The notes beneath the pieces were generated by a model. It worked only from the letters and a program-made list of their open reading frames with translations. It did not search any database and was not told the origin of the DNA. The position numbers were made by a program, and so were the translations under genes. 64,000 bases of DNA from Actinomycetes bacterium. Its GTDB lineage: Bacteria; Actinomycetota; Acidimicrobiia; Acidimicrobiales; RAAP-2. Location of the stretch: the NCBI GenBank assembly GCA_021806045.1, contig JAJZDI010000001.1, positions 132,518-196,517 on the forward strand, in the 5' to 3' direction. Shown piece by piece: positions 1 through 6,973 of this stretch (its first letter is position 1; each line of letters starts with the position of its first letter).

Positions 1-50
1 GAAGATGGGCGGCGATACGACAGGCGGCGAGAGGCAAGGAGGTCGGGAAC

Positions 51-1136
51 GTGGTCATGGCCAAGCGCCCAGGGGTGGCGACAGCACCGGCGCCCATCGC
101 GGCGATCGACACCGCCGTCCTCGCCGGCCAGCTGGCCGCGGCGCTGGCCCGGGTCCCGTTCCGCCGGCCGTTCCACGGCCGCTCCTCACTCCCCGCCAAC
201 GTGGTGACCTCGGTCACCCGCGAGGTGCTCCGTTCGTTCATGGGCTATGTGTCGTCGCTGCCCGTGCCCGAGTTCCGTTCCGTCGAGCTGCTGCTCGACG
301 AGCTGTGCCGGGTGACCATGCCGCCGGTGGTGCGGTCGTTCGACGTGGAGCAGCGGAACGTGGTCCTCGGCGGTGTGCCCGGCATCCACTACCAACCCCG
401 CGGCCGGGAGCCGGCCGGCACCATCCTCTACCTGCACGGAGGCGGCTACATCGGGACCTCCCCGAACATGTACGCCTTCTTCACCGCCCGCCTGTGCCGG
501 GCCACCGGGTGCTCCGTCTTCGTCGCCGACTACCGCCTGGCGCCCGAGTTCCCCTACCCGGCCGCGGTGGAGGACGCCGCCTCCGCACTGGCCGCCCTCG
601 AGGAGGCGGGCACGCCGCCCGAGCGGCTGTTCGTGGCCGGTGACTCCGGCGGGGGCGGCGTGGCCCACAGCCTGATGGTCGACGTGGCCCACGGCCGGGG
701 CGCGTGCCGCCGGCCGGCCGGCCTCCTCCTGTTCTCCCCCGAGGTCGACCTGCGCATGGAGGACCCGTCGATCACCGCCAACGCGGAACGCGACATCCTC
801 CCCTGGAACATCCCCTCCGGTGCGTACCTCCGGGGGGTCGAGCCCGACGACGGGCGGGTCACGGCGGTCAACGCCGACCTGTCCTCCTACCCGCCGACGT
901 TCGTGTCGTGGGGGGGCGACGAGATGTTCCGGGATCCGATCCGCCGCTTCGCCGAGCGCCTCGGGGCCGAGGGCGTTCCCGTCCACGCCCACGAGGCCGA
1001 GGGCATGTTCCACGTGTTCCAGATCCTCATGCCGTGGGCCGACGACAGCCGCGACGTCTACCGGGAGGTCGCCCTGTTCACCCGCCGCCTGCTCGACGAC
1101 GCCCCCCCGGCCGGCCAGGTCGCCGAAGCGGGCTGA
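51..1136 (+). CDS. alpha/beta hydrolase, HSL (hormone-sensitive lipase) family esterase
   Basis: Predicted carboxylesterase of 361 aa with an alpha/beta-hydrolase fold. The oxyanion-hole motif HGGGY is at residues 129-133, the nucleophile motif GDSGG at 197-201 (Ser199), and the downstream GGDE and GMFHVF segments supply the expected Asp and His. The HGGG motif and the spacing of the triad are those of the HSL (family IV) group, which hydrolyses short acyl esters; the substrate cannot be read from sequence. No signal peptide is visible, so it is probably cytoplasmic. The GTG start at 51 is supported by AAGGAGG at 36-42, 8 nt upstream. It stands alone on the plus strand. A second HSL-type hydrolase is encoded at 29402-30667. 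Confidence 0.85.
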   Translation: MVMAKRPGVATAPAPIAAIDTAVLAGQLAAALARVPFRRPFHGRSSLPANVVTSVTREVLRSFMGYVSSLPVPEFRSVELLLDELCRVTMPPVVRSFDVEQRNVVLGGVPGIHYQPRGREPAGTILYLHGGGYIGTSPNMYAFFTARLCRATGCSVFVADYRLAPEFPYPAAVEDAASALAALEEAGTPPERLFVAGDSGGGGVAHSLMVDVAHGRGACRRPAGLLLFSPEVDLRMEDPSITANAERDILPWNIPSGAYLRGVEPDDGRVTAVNADLSSYPPTFVSWGGDEMFRDPIRRFAERLGAEGVPVHAHEAEGMFHVFQILMPWADDSRDVYREVALFTRRLLDDAPPAGQVAEAG

Positions 1137-1357
1137 TCCGGAACCTGCCGGCCCCTCGGTGGATCACCCCGGACCGGCTTGTGGCCTGGGTCGCCGCCAC
1201 CGCAGCCGCCACCCTGGAGAGGCGAACCGGGGAGGTCACGCACGGGGAGCGTCGGCCGGGTCCACGATCCGTGGGAGGGAGCGCGTCCGATGGATAGTAG
1301 CTCAATATGCTGATGAATCGTATCGTGTGGAGTCGATAGATAGTAGCGTAGAATGTG
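1137..1357. promoter_or_regulatory. AT-rich intergenic region with putative promoter and direct repeat
   Basis: About 220 bases between the esterase and the first DUF4143 ATPase. The first 150 bases are ordinary GC-rich sequence without a recognisable gene. Bases 1291-1357 are strikingly AT-rich for this genome and contain the octamer GATAGTAG twice (1293-1300 and 1339-1346). TAGCGT at 1344-1349 lies 8 nt before the ATG at 1358, the same spacing seen at other putative leaderless starts in the window. The repeat could be an operator overlapping the promoter; that is inference. Confidence 0.45.
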
Positions 1358-2650
1358 ATGTCGCCATCGGAGAGCCGCCTGCCTCACTACCGGACCCGGG
1401 TCGTCGACGCCGAGCTCGACGCCCTGCTCCCGTTCCTGCCGGCCCTCAGTCTGGAGGGGCCCAAGGGGGTCGGCAAGACTGCGACGGTCACCGAACGCGC
1501 CGGCACGGTGGTTCGCCTCGACGATCCGGCAGTGCTCGAGGTGATCGTTGCTCGACCGGCCCGGTTGGCCGACGGGGTGGCACCCATCGTCATCGACGAG
1601 TGGCAGCGCTTCCCGGTGTCGTGGGACGTCGTGCGCCGTGCGGTCGACGAGGATCCATCGCCCGGCCGATTCCTGCTCACCGGCTCCGCCACCCCGATCG
1701 ACAAGCCGACACATTCGGGCGCCGGTCGCATCGTCCCGATCCGCATGAGGCCGCTCACGCTGGCCGAACGCGGCGTGGCCACTCCGACAGTGTCGCTGGC
1801 CACGCTGCTGACCGGTGCCCGCCCCACGCTCGGTGGCACCTCCGACGTGACACTGGAGAAATACACGTCGGAGATCCTGGCGGGTGGGTTCCCGGGGATG
1901 CGCTTCGACGATCCCCGGTCCCGACGCGTCGCGCTCGATGGCTACATCGAGCGCATCGTCGACAGTGATCTACCCGAACTGGGCGTCACCGTACGCCGGC
2001 CGGCAACACTCCGCCGGTGGATGCGGGCCTACGCAGCAGCCACCGCCACGACCACCTCGTACGACAAGATCCGCAACGCGGCGACCGGTGGCGAGGACGA
2101 CAAGCCAGCGAAGACCACGACCATCGGTTACCGGGAAGCCCTCAGCCGCCTGTGGATCCTCGACGATCTCGATGCGTGGGCGCCGACTCGCAACCACCTC
2201 CGGCGGCTGGTTGGCGCGCCCAAGCACCACCTGGTCGATCCCGCACTCGCCGCTCGTCTTCTCGGGCTCGATGCCACCGCACTGCTCGCCGGCCAGGGAC
2301 CTGGCATCCTCCTCCGAGACGGAGCCTTCCTCGGGGCGCTCTTCGAGTCGCTTGCCACCCAGGCGGTGCGCGTCTTCGCTCAGGCGGCGGAGGCGAGCGT
2401 GGCACACCTGCGCACGATGGGCGGCGAGCGCGAGGTCGACCTGCTCTCCGTCCGCGGGGACCAGCGGGTCGTGGCCTTCGAGGTGAAGTTGACCGAGACG
2501 GTGTCCGACGGCGACATCCGTCATCTGCGGTGGCTGGCCGGCATGCTCGGCGAAGACCTCCTCGACGCGGTGGTCCTCACCACAGGGCGCCAGGCGTACC
2601 GTCGGACGGACGGAGTCGGTGTTGTTCCGCTGGCACTCCTCGGCCCGTGA
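1358..2650 (+). CDS. DUF4143-type AAA ATPase (first copy)
   Basis: P-loop ATPase of about 430 aa combining an N-terminal AAA_14 domain with a C-terminal DUF4143 domain. The Walker A motif GPKGVGKT is near residues 33-40, the Walker B segment is PIVIDEWQRFP, and a sensor-like LLTGSATP follows. The C-terminal EVDLLSV...VVAFEVKL segment resembles the E/D-x-K core of PD-(D/E)XK nuclease folds, as is usual in this family. The biological role of these proteins is unsettled; they are frequent in mobile or accessory regions. A GTG at 1355 directly precedes the ATG at 1358. I prefer ATG because TAGCGT then sits 8 nt upstream and there is no Shine-Dalgarno. It differs clearly from the second DUF4143 protein at 3812-5281. 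Confidence 0.8.
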   Translation: MSPSESRLPHYRTRVVDAELDALLPFLPALSLEGPKGVGKTATVTERAGTVVRLDDPAVLEVIVARPARLADGVAPIVIDEWQRFPVSWDVVRRAVDEDPSPGRFLLTGSATPIDKPTHSGAGRIVPIRMRPLTLAERGVATPTVSLATLLTGARPTLGGTSDVTLEKYTSEILAGGFPGMRFDDPRSRRVALDGYIERIVDSDLPELGVTVRRPATLRRWMRAYAAATATTTSYDKIRNAATGGEDDKPAKTTTIGYREALSRLWILDDLDAWAPTRNHLRRLVGAPKHHLVDPALAARLLGLDATALLAGQGPGILLRDGAFLGALFESLATQAVRVFAQAAEASVAHLRTMGGEREVDLLSVRGDQRVVAFEVKLTETVSDGDIRHLRWLAGMLGEDLLDAVVLTTGRQAYRRTDGVGVVPLALLGP

Positions 2651-2910
2651 CCAAGCGGTCACGTCTGCTTTCGGCACGCCAGCGAGCGACACCCGAGTGG
2701 CGCGGGCTGAGCGATCGCCGCCCGTCCGACCACGTCAGCCTCACTGGGCAGCCGGTCGCGCTGAGCGCGGGAATCGCGATCCCTCGCGACACGCACGTGA
2801 AGATCGTCGCAGGGCCGCCCGGCGCGCTGGCGCCGACGAGCGAATCGGCACCGGTCGGTGCGGCTCTCGACCTGCCCGCCCACTCGATCGCAGTTGCAGG
2901 GGTCGCGTAG
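2647..2910 (+). CDS. small hypothetical protein overlapping the ATPase stop
   Basis: Possible 87-aa protein whose GTG start (2647) overlaps the TGA of the preceding ATPase in a GTGA arrangement, suggesting translational coupling. Most of its codons end in G or C, consistent with coding sequence, but I recognise no domain and no homologue. It contains a short central stretch ending DTHVKIVAGPPGA. It ends just before the inverted repeat at 2911-2930. It may be a partner of the DUF4143 ATPase, or a chance reading frame in a GC-rich spacer. Confidence 0.3.
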   Translation: MTKRSRLLSARQRATPEWRGLSDRRPSDHVSLTGQPVALSAGIAIPRDTHVKIVAGPPGALAPTSESAPVGAALDLPAHSIAVAGVA

Positions 2911-2930
2911 TACTGACGCAATGGTCAGTA
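2911..2930. terminator. inverted repeat between convergent genes
   Basis: TACTGAC (2911-2917) and GTCAGTA (2924-2930) form a perfect 7-bp inverted repeat with a 6-base loop. It lies between plus-strand genes and the end of the minus-strand lipoprotein gene, overlapping that gene's stop codon at 2925-2927. There is no T-tract, so it is either a weak bidirectional terminator or a protein-binding palindrome. Confidence 0.4.
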
Positions 2931-3554
2931 CGCCGACGGCGCCCCCTCGAAGTCGTGGGTCGGTTGGGCTGCCACCACGCAGCGGACTGGCTGGTCGGCG
3001 TTCGAGAGTTGCGTGTCCAGCGGCACGGTCACCGACCATGGGCCCTTGCCGGCGACGCTCGGGGCGCTGGGGGTGAAGGGGCTGGCCAGTTGGATCCCTT
3101 CGGAGTAGCCGGACTGCGGCGCGCTGAAGACGTAGAGGTCGATGACGTCCCCGTAGCGCGCGTAGACCGCAGGAGCGAGACCACCGCTGAACGTTCCGGT
3201 CGCCGTGGCGTTCGAGGACGAGACCGTGCATGACGAGGGGACGAGGATCGACGACGACGGCCCGTGGTTACCCGCGGCGCGCATGGCCGTGTCGGATCGG
3301 ACCGTGACGGGAAGCGCGTGCCCTCCCGTGCCGGTCGTGGCCGCCGCCGGCGTGGCTCCGACTGCCCGGTCCGTAGCCGCCGTTGGCGGTCTCTGACCCG
3401 AGGCCGACGACGTCTGGGTGCCCGTCGTCGAAGGCGCGTGTGCACTCGTGGCCGAGCTCCCACATCCGGCAAGGAACCCGACGAGGACAATCCCAGCGAG
3501 CATCTGAACGACCCCTCGCCCCCTGCGTGTACCGCCATTCCCGCTACCGCTCAT
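2925..3554 (-). CDS. small secreted lipoprotein, function unknown
   Basis: Protein of 209 aa starting MSGSGNGGTRRGRG, followed by a hydrophobic signal segment and the lipobox LAGC near residues 27-30, so it is predicted to be a membrane-anchored exported lipoprotein. After the lipobox comes a Ser/Thr/Ala-rich linker, then a domain of about 110 aa containing CTVSSSN and a late Cys (VRCVVAA), which could form a disulfide. No enzyme motif is visible. ATG 3554 was chosen over an upstream frame extension because the signal peptide then begins at the N-terminus and a GGAG-containing purine stretch precedes it. It lies between the two DUF4143 ATPase genes, in the same direction as the second. Confidence 0.7.
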   Translation of the reverse strand: MSGSGNGGTRRGRGVVQMLAGIVLVGFLAGCGSSATSAHAPSTTGTQTSSASGQRPPTAATDRAVGATPAAATTGTGGHALPVTVRSDTAMRAAGNHGPSSSILVPSSCTVSSSNATATGTFSGGLAPAVYARYGDVIDLYVFSAPQSGYSEGIQLASPFTPSAPSVAGKGPWSVTVPLDTQLSNADQPVRCVVAAQPTHDFEGAPSAY

Positions 3555-3811
3555 CGTTCGGCCTCCGCTCCTGCTGGTCGGATCGCTCAACGTTCCCGAT
3601 TCCCCTTGAGGCTGAGCAGGACCTTGGTGGACCGCCATCTGGCGTGCAGCGCGACACTTCGAAACCAGCGGGGTGGTTACGAAACCGGAGAGGTCCAGGT
3701 AGATGGCCTAGGTGTCCGAGGGGCGCGGATTCCTCGCACGCGTTTCGGGTGTCTCCGTGCACGTTGTCCAACCGGGCGGTTGAGCTCCCGGGGCTCCGGG
3801 GAACGTTCGGG
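3555..3811. other. intergenic region, promoter side of lipoprotein gene
   Basis: Some 257 bases between the end of the second DUF4143 gene and the start of the lipoprotein gene, both on the minus strand. It presumably holds the lipoprotein promoter. I see no convincing gene, repeat or strong hairpin. Confidence 0.4.
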
Positions 3812-5281
3812 TTACTCGAGCATGAGTGCTACCAGCGGGGCGGGAATGGCCCAGCTGGGGTGGTCGAGGTCGAGCAGGCTTTTGGTGGCGAGAATCCCCC
3901 GATGGAACTTGTTCTCGATGACCTTTGCTTCGCTCCGCCACCCCTGGTCGACCCATTTCCCCTCGATCGGTACCGATTCCAGGGTGGTCCCGCCGGAGGG
4001 TACCGCCACGGGCACAAGATCGATCTCGTTGCCCGAACCGGTGCGGGTGTAGCCGAGGGTGTCACCGGCCACCCAGCGGCCCTCGTCGAGAAGGTCGATC
4101 CTGCGGGCTAGGGCCACTCCGAGGGCCTGTTCGGTGAGAGCTGACATCTGGGGTGGGCGCAGACCGGCGCGCAGCCGGCTGGGCATCCACCCGAGGATCG
4201 GGTCGACCAGGTACAGCTTGGGCTGGGAGCCGGTGACCGGGCGGCCGCTGTCGTCATGGTGGCGGCACCACAATGCTCCGAATCCCGAAACGAGACGGTT
4301 GAGACGCCCTGCCGTGACAGGTCGGGTCCACCCGAGCGCCTCGGCGGTGTGGGCCACGTTCAGCGGGCTGGTGGCGCGCTCAGCGAGCTGTTCGAGGAAC
4401 AGCGGCAGCGACTCGGGTGGGCCCTCGAGGTTGACGTCGCCGCGAAGCCACGCAGCCAGGTCGCGGACATAGTCGATGCTGACCGCCCCGCATCTGGTGT
4501 GCTCGGCGACAGCACGGGGGAACCCTCCGCAGCTGAGGTAGTCCTGCCAGGCCAGATCGTAGCCGTCCACCTCGAAACGCAGCCCGTCCAAGGTCGCGGC
4601 GACTTCGGGGCTCTGCAGCTCGGCGGGGTGGACAGCTTCGGGTAGCAGGAGCGCTGGGCGGGTGGCGGTGGCGAAGTCCCTGAAGGTCATCGGCAGCAGG
4701 TGACGGACCCGCCGCAGGCCTGCCGAACCTGCCCGCCCGGCGAGCAGGTTCCCGGCGATGTCTTCATCCTCTCGCCAGCGGCTTCCGGTTACCACCACGG
4801 TGTCGTCTCCGACAGCGGTCCCGTCGCGCGACGCCTTGACGATGGCGGTCCAACCCGCGATCGCGCTGACCTCGTCGAGCAGCCAGATCCGGGCGCGGGG
4901 GGCAACGAGATCGGCTGGGCGGGTGAGCTCCCGTCCGAGGGTGAATGCCCGTCGCAGATCTCGTGCGGCCATCCCGTCGCAGGGGACGTGGATCACCTGG
5001 AACGGCTGAACGTCTGTCCGGCCACAGAGCTCAGCTGCGAGGTCCAGCAGGGCGACGCTCTTGCCGACCCGGCGAGGGCCGGTCAGCACGATCAGGGAGT
5101 CCCCGACGGGACCCGTCGCCAGGTCGTTCAGGACCGAAGGGCGGTAGCCGAGGTCGTGGCGAGCCCGGTCACGAATCAGCCGGTGCGATCGTACAGCGTC
5201 GACCGGGTCGTGACCCGCCGCAGCGGCACGCCACCAGGGGTTCGCTTCGGTCAGTATCCTCCGGATCTCGTCGTCCCTCAC
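3812..5281 (-). CDS. DUF4143-type AAA ATPase (second copy)
   Basis: Predicted ATPase of 489 aa (506 if the upstream ATG at 5332 is used). It has Walker A GPRRVGKS, Walker B RIWLLDEVS, a VVVTGSRWRE sensor segment and a C-terminal GNEIDLVPV...IEGKW region typical of the DUF4143 nuclease-like domain. The GTG at 5281 (start VRDDEIRRIL) is preferred because the 17 residues before it are proline- and cysteine-rich and unlike the family. The function is unknown; family members are often called ATP-binding proteins and occur near mobile elements or toxin-antitoxin-like loci. A 33-bp tandem repeat lies about 60 bases upstream of the chosen start, where an operator would be expected. It is not a recent duplicate of the 1358-2650 gene, being longer and different in sequence. 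Confidence 0.78.
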   Translation of the reverse strand: MRDDEIRRILTEANPWWRAAAAGHDPVDAVRSHRLIRDRARHDLGYRPSVLNDLATGPVGDSLIVLTGPRRVGKSVALLDLAAELCGRTDVQPFQVIHVPCDGMAARDLRRAFTLGRELTRPADLVAPRARIWLLDEVSAIAGWTAIVKASRDGTAVGDDTVVVTGSRWREDEDIAGNLLAGRAGSAGLRRVRHLLPMTFRDFATATRPALLLPEAVHPAELQSPEVAATLDGLRFEVDGYDLAWQDYLSCGGFPRAVAEHTRCGAVSIDYVRDLAAWLRGDVNLEGPPESLPLFLEQLAERATSPLNVAHTAEALGWTRPVTAGRLNRLVSGFGALWCRHHDDSGRPVTGSQPKLYLVDPILGWMPSRLRAGLRPPQMSALTEQALGVALARRIDLLDEGRWVAGDTLGYTRTGSGNEIDLVPVAVPSGGTTLESVPIEGKWVDQGWRSEAKVIENKFHRGILATKSLLDLDHPSWAIPAPLVALMLE

Positions 5282-5713
5282 GGACCCCACTGTAGCGATA
5301 GGACAACAGGGGCGGGGGGGTTTGGGGCTCACTGGATAACAGAGATGTGGGGGTATACGAAGAGCGAGGTGACAGAGGGTGGGGGGTATCCACCCAGCGA
5401 GGTGACAGATGGGGCGGGGTCATGGTCTGGCAACTGCCACGGCCACGGTGAAGGGCCCACTGCCGCAGCCGGGAGGAGAGCGGCCACCCACGGTGGTGCT
5501 CAGTCGCGGGTGCCCGAGCGCCCTATCCGTCGATCTGTCGCGCGTGCGGCAAGAGCAACAGCCTCTTCAGGACCGTCCAGATGAGGAGTTCGGCAGCCCG
5601 GCTCGGGACCTCCGAGCCACCCTTCTCGCGGATGATGCCGCCGCCGATGCAAGAGAAGACCACCGTGCTGAAATGGGAAAGAGGTACAAGGCCACGTCTG
5701 CAAGGATCGGGAC
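5282..5713. other. 432-base region without a confident gene
   Basis: Between the start of the minus-strand DUF4143 gene and the plus-strand LOG gene. It holds the 33-bp tandem repeat (5339-5424) and, beyond that, about 290 bases in which several short frames are open on both strands without recognisable domains. Base composition becomes less GC-rich toward 5700. It could contain a decayed gene, but nothing I can name. Confidence 0.5.
5339..5424. repeat. 33-bp tandem direct repeat, about 2.6 copies
   Basis: Three consecutive units with a period of 33 bases begin at 5339, 5372 and 5405. The 14-mer AGCGAGGTGACAGA occurs at 5363-5376 and 5396-5409. GACAGAG or ACAGAG begins each unit and is followed by a G-run and GGTAT (GGTCAT in the third). 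There are no spacers of unrelated sequence, so this is not a CRISPR array. Its position directly upstream of the minus-strand ATPase suggests regulatory sites. Confidence 0.7.
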
Positions 5714-6328
5714 GTGGGTCAGTCATGGGGAACCAACAACACAGTAAAAGTCGGATCCGTGTGCGTCTTCTGTGGATCCTCTACGCCGTCTGACCCGCAG
5801 TATCGGCGCGCTACCGTCGACCTAGCCGAGACGATCGTGAATCGGGGCATCGACCTCATCTACGGCGGCGGCAGAGTGGGCCTCATGGGGGTCTTGGCCG
5901 ATGCGGCTCTAGGAAAGGGCGGCCGCGTCGTTGGCGTCATTCCCGCCGGACTGTTCAGCCGCGAGGTGGGACACACCGGCCTCACGGAACTGCACGAGGT
6001 GGGTTCCATGCACGAGCGTAAACAGCTCATGTACGAACTGGCTGACGGCTTTGTCGCCCTCCCTGGTGGTCTCGGCACGCTCGAAGAGCTGTCGGAAGTG
6101 GCGACATGGACACAACTCGGCCTGCACGCGAAACCAGTCGTGCTTCTTGACGTGGCCGACTACTGGGCGCCGCTCGTTGAGCAACTCGATCGCATGGTCG
6201 AGGTCGGTCTCATGAAGGAGGCGAATCGAGCCCTCATTCGCCACGCTCACTCCTCAGATGATGCGTTGGAGTTGCTCTCTTCGGTCCCTGCCTTCACCGA
6301 GAGGTGGATCGCCGAGGATGAGAGGTAG
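5714..6328 (+). CDS. LOG family protein (TIGR00730; putative cytokinin riboside 5'-monophosphate phosphoribohydrolase)
   Basis: Rossmann-like protein of up to 204 aa. The N-terminal SVCVFCGSS strand, the GGGRVGLMG segment and the PGGLGTLEE motif are diagnostic of the LOG / lysine decarboxylase-like family, whose characterised members cleave nucleoside 5'-monophosphates at the N-glycosidic bond; the Arg/Glu residues of the motif are present. The GTG at 5714 has AAGGAT 7 nt upstream. A GTG at 5759 would begin the protein directly at the first strand and is a reasonable alternative. Codon and base composition are noticeably less GC-rich than in neighbouring genes, which fits the accessory character of this end of the window. 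Confidence 0.85.
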   Translation: MGQSWGTNNTVKVGSVCVFCGSSTPSDPQYRRATVDLAETIVNRGIDLIYGGGRVGLMGVLADAALGKGGRVVGVIPAGLFSREVGHTGLTELHEVGSMHERKQLMYELADGFVALPGGLGTLEELSEVATWTQLGLHAKPVVLLDVADYWAPLVEQLDRMVEVGLMKEANRALIRHAHSSDDALELLSSVPAFTERWIAEDER

Positions 6329-6460
6329 AAGCCGACGGCCGATTCTCCAAGCGCACCCCTACGTGTCAGGCTGACGTGAGACGCCCGCAGCAGACCACCA
6401 CGGGCCTACAGCGAGGGGTTTCGTAACCTCGAGGCCCCCACTTTCGTAAGGACCCCCCAG

Positions 6461-6546
6461 CGGAGGAGGTGGGATTTGAACCCACGGTGGGTTGCCCCAC
6501 ACACGATTTCCAGTCGTGCCGATTCGGCCGCTCTCGCACTCCTCCG
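6461..6546 (-). tRNA. tRNA-Ser (anticodon GGA)
   Basis: The reverse strand from 6546 to 6461 folds as a long-variable-arm tRNA. The acceptor GGAGGAG pairs with CTCCTCC, discriminator G, anticodon loop CTGGAAA (GGA), and the T-arm contains GGTTCAAATCC. CCA is not encoded. Its length of 86 nt and the variable arm fit tRNA-Ser. Confidence 0.93.
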
Positions 6547-6750
6547 AGCCGGGCCGGCCACGGCCGCCCGTCCGTCGCCCGCCGGTCCGGACCTGGGCCG
6601 GCGGAGCGCCCCGTCAGGCTAGTCCGCGTCCGGGCGCCCGCTGACCGGCCGGCGCTCCCCGGGGCCGCCGAGGTGTGGCTGGTGCGGGTCCGGTGCTCAG
6701 TGCTGGCTCTCCCGGGGGCCGGCCGGCGGCCAGCCGCCTGGCACGGGCGC

Positions 6751-6756
6751 TAGGCT
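6751..6756 (+). promoter_or_regulatory. -10 element of the SRP RNA gene
   Basis: TAGGCT at 6751-6756 places the transcription start near 6763, exactly where the SRP RNA terminal helix begins. No clear -35 element is visible. Confidence 0.45.
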
Positions 6757-6762
6757 TGTCCT

Positions 6763-6894
6763 TCCGTCGCCGGGTGCGGTGGCCGGGTCCTGCGCGACGG
6801 CCTCCCGTGAACCGAGTCAGGGTCGGAAGGCAGCAGCTCTCAGCGGGCCCGGTCGGGTGCCGCAGACCGCCTGGCCACCGCACCGGGTGACGGG
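6763..6894 (+). ncRNA. ffs: signal recognition particle RNA (4.5S / small bacterial SRP RNA)
   Basis: The conserved SRP domain IV is clear: GTGAACC (6807-6813) is followed by GTCAGGGTCGGAAGGCAGCAG, spanning about 6816-6837, with the GGAA tetraloop. The flanks form a long hairpin: GGTGCGGTGGCC (6773-6784) pairs with GGCCACCGCACC (6873-6884), and CCGTC (6764-6768) pairs with GACGG (6889-6893). The RNA binds Ffh and targets membrane proteins. Its place just upstream of dnaX is usual in actinobacteria. End positions are inferred from helix boundaries. Confidence 0.92.
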
Positions 6895-6959
6895 CACCGG
6901 ACCGTCCCGCCGTCCCCACCGGGGCTCGTGCACCGGGCGCCGGCGTCCCCGAGGGCCGG

Positions 6960-6965
6960 TAGGCT
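6960..6965 (+). promoter_or_regulatory. -10 element for leaderless dnaX
   Basis: TAGGCT at 6960-6965 is followed by exactly 8 nt and then the GTG at 6974, with no Shine-Dalgarno. This matches the leaderless arrangement seen at many other starts in the window and supports the chosen dnaX start. Confidence 0.5.
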
Positions 6966-6973
6966 CACCCGAC

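Noticed and set aside
5339-5424. Possible short CRISPR array
   Set aside because: Units are contiguous with a period of 33 and no unrelated spacers, the copies diverge at one end, and no cas gene is nearby.
5409-5747. Gene between the 33-bp repeat and the LOG gene
   Set aside because: Several short frames on both strands are open, but none shows domain similarity, a ribosome binding site or consistent codon bias.
1140-6546. Integrated element bounded by tRNA-Ser
   Set aside because: The region looks accessory and ends near tRNA-Ser, but I found no integrase, no transposase and no duplicate of the tRNA 3' end that would serve as an attachment site.
6779-6973. N-terminal extension of DnaX through the SRP RNA
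   Set aside because: The sequence is the conserved SRP RNA; the translated extension is low-complexity and unlike any DnaX.
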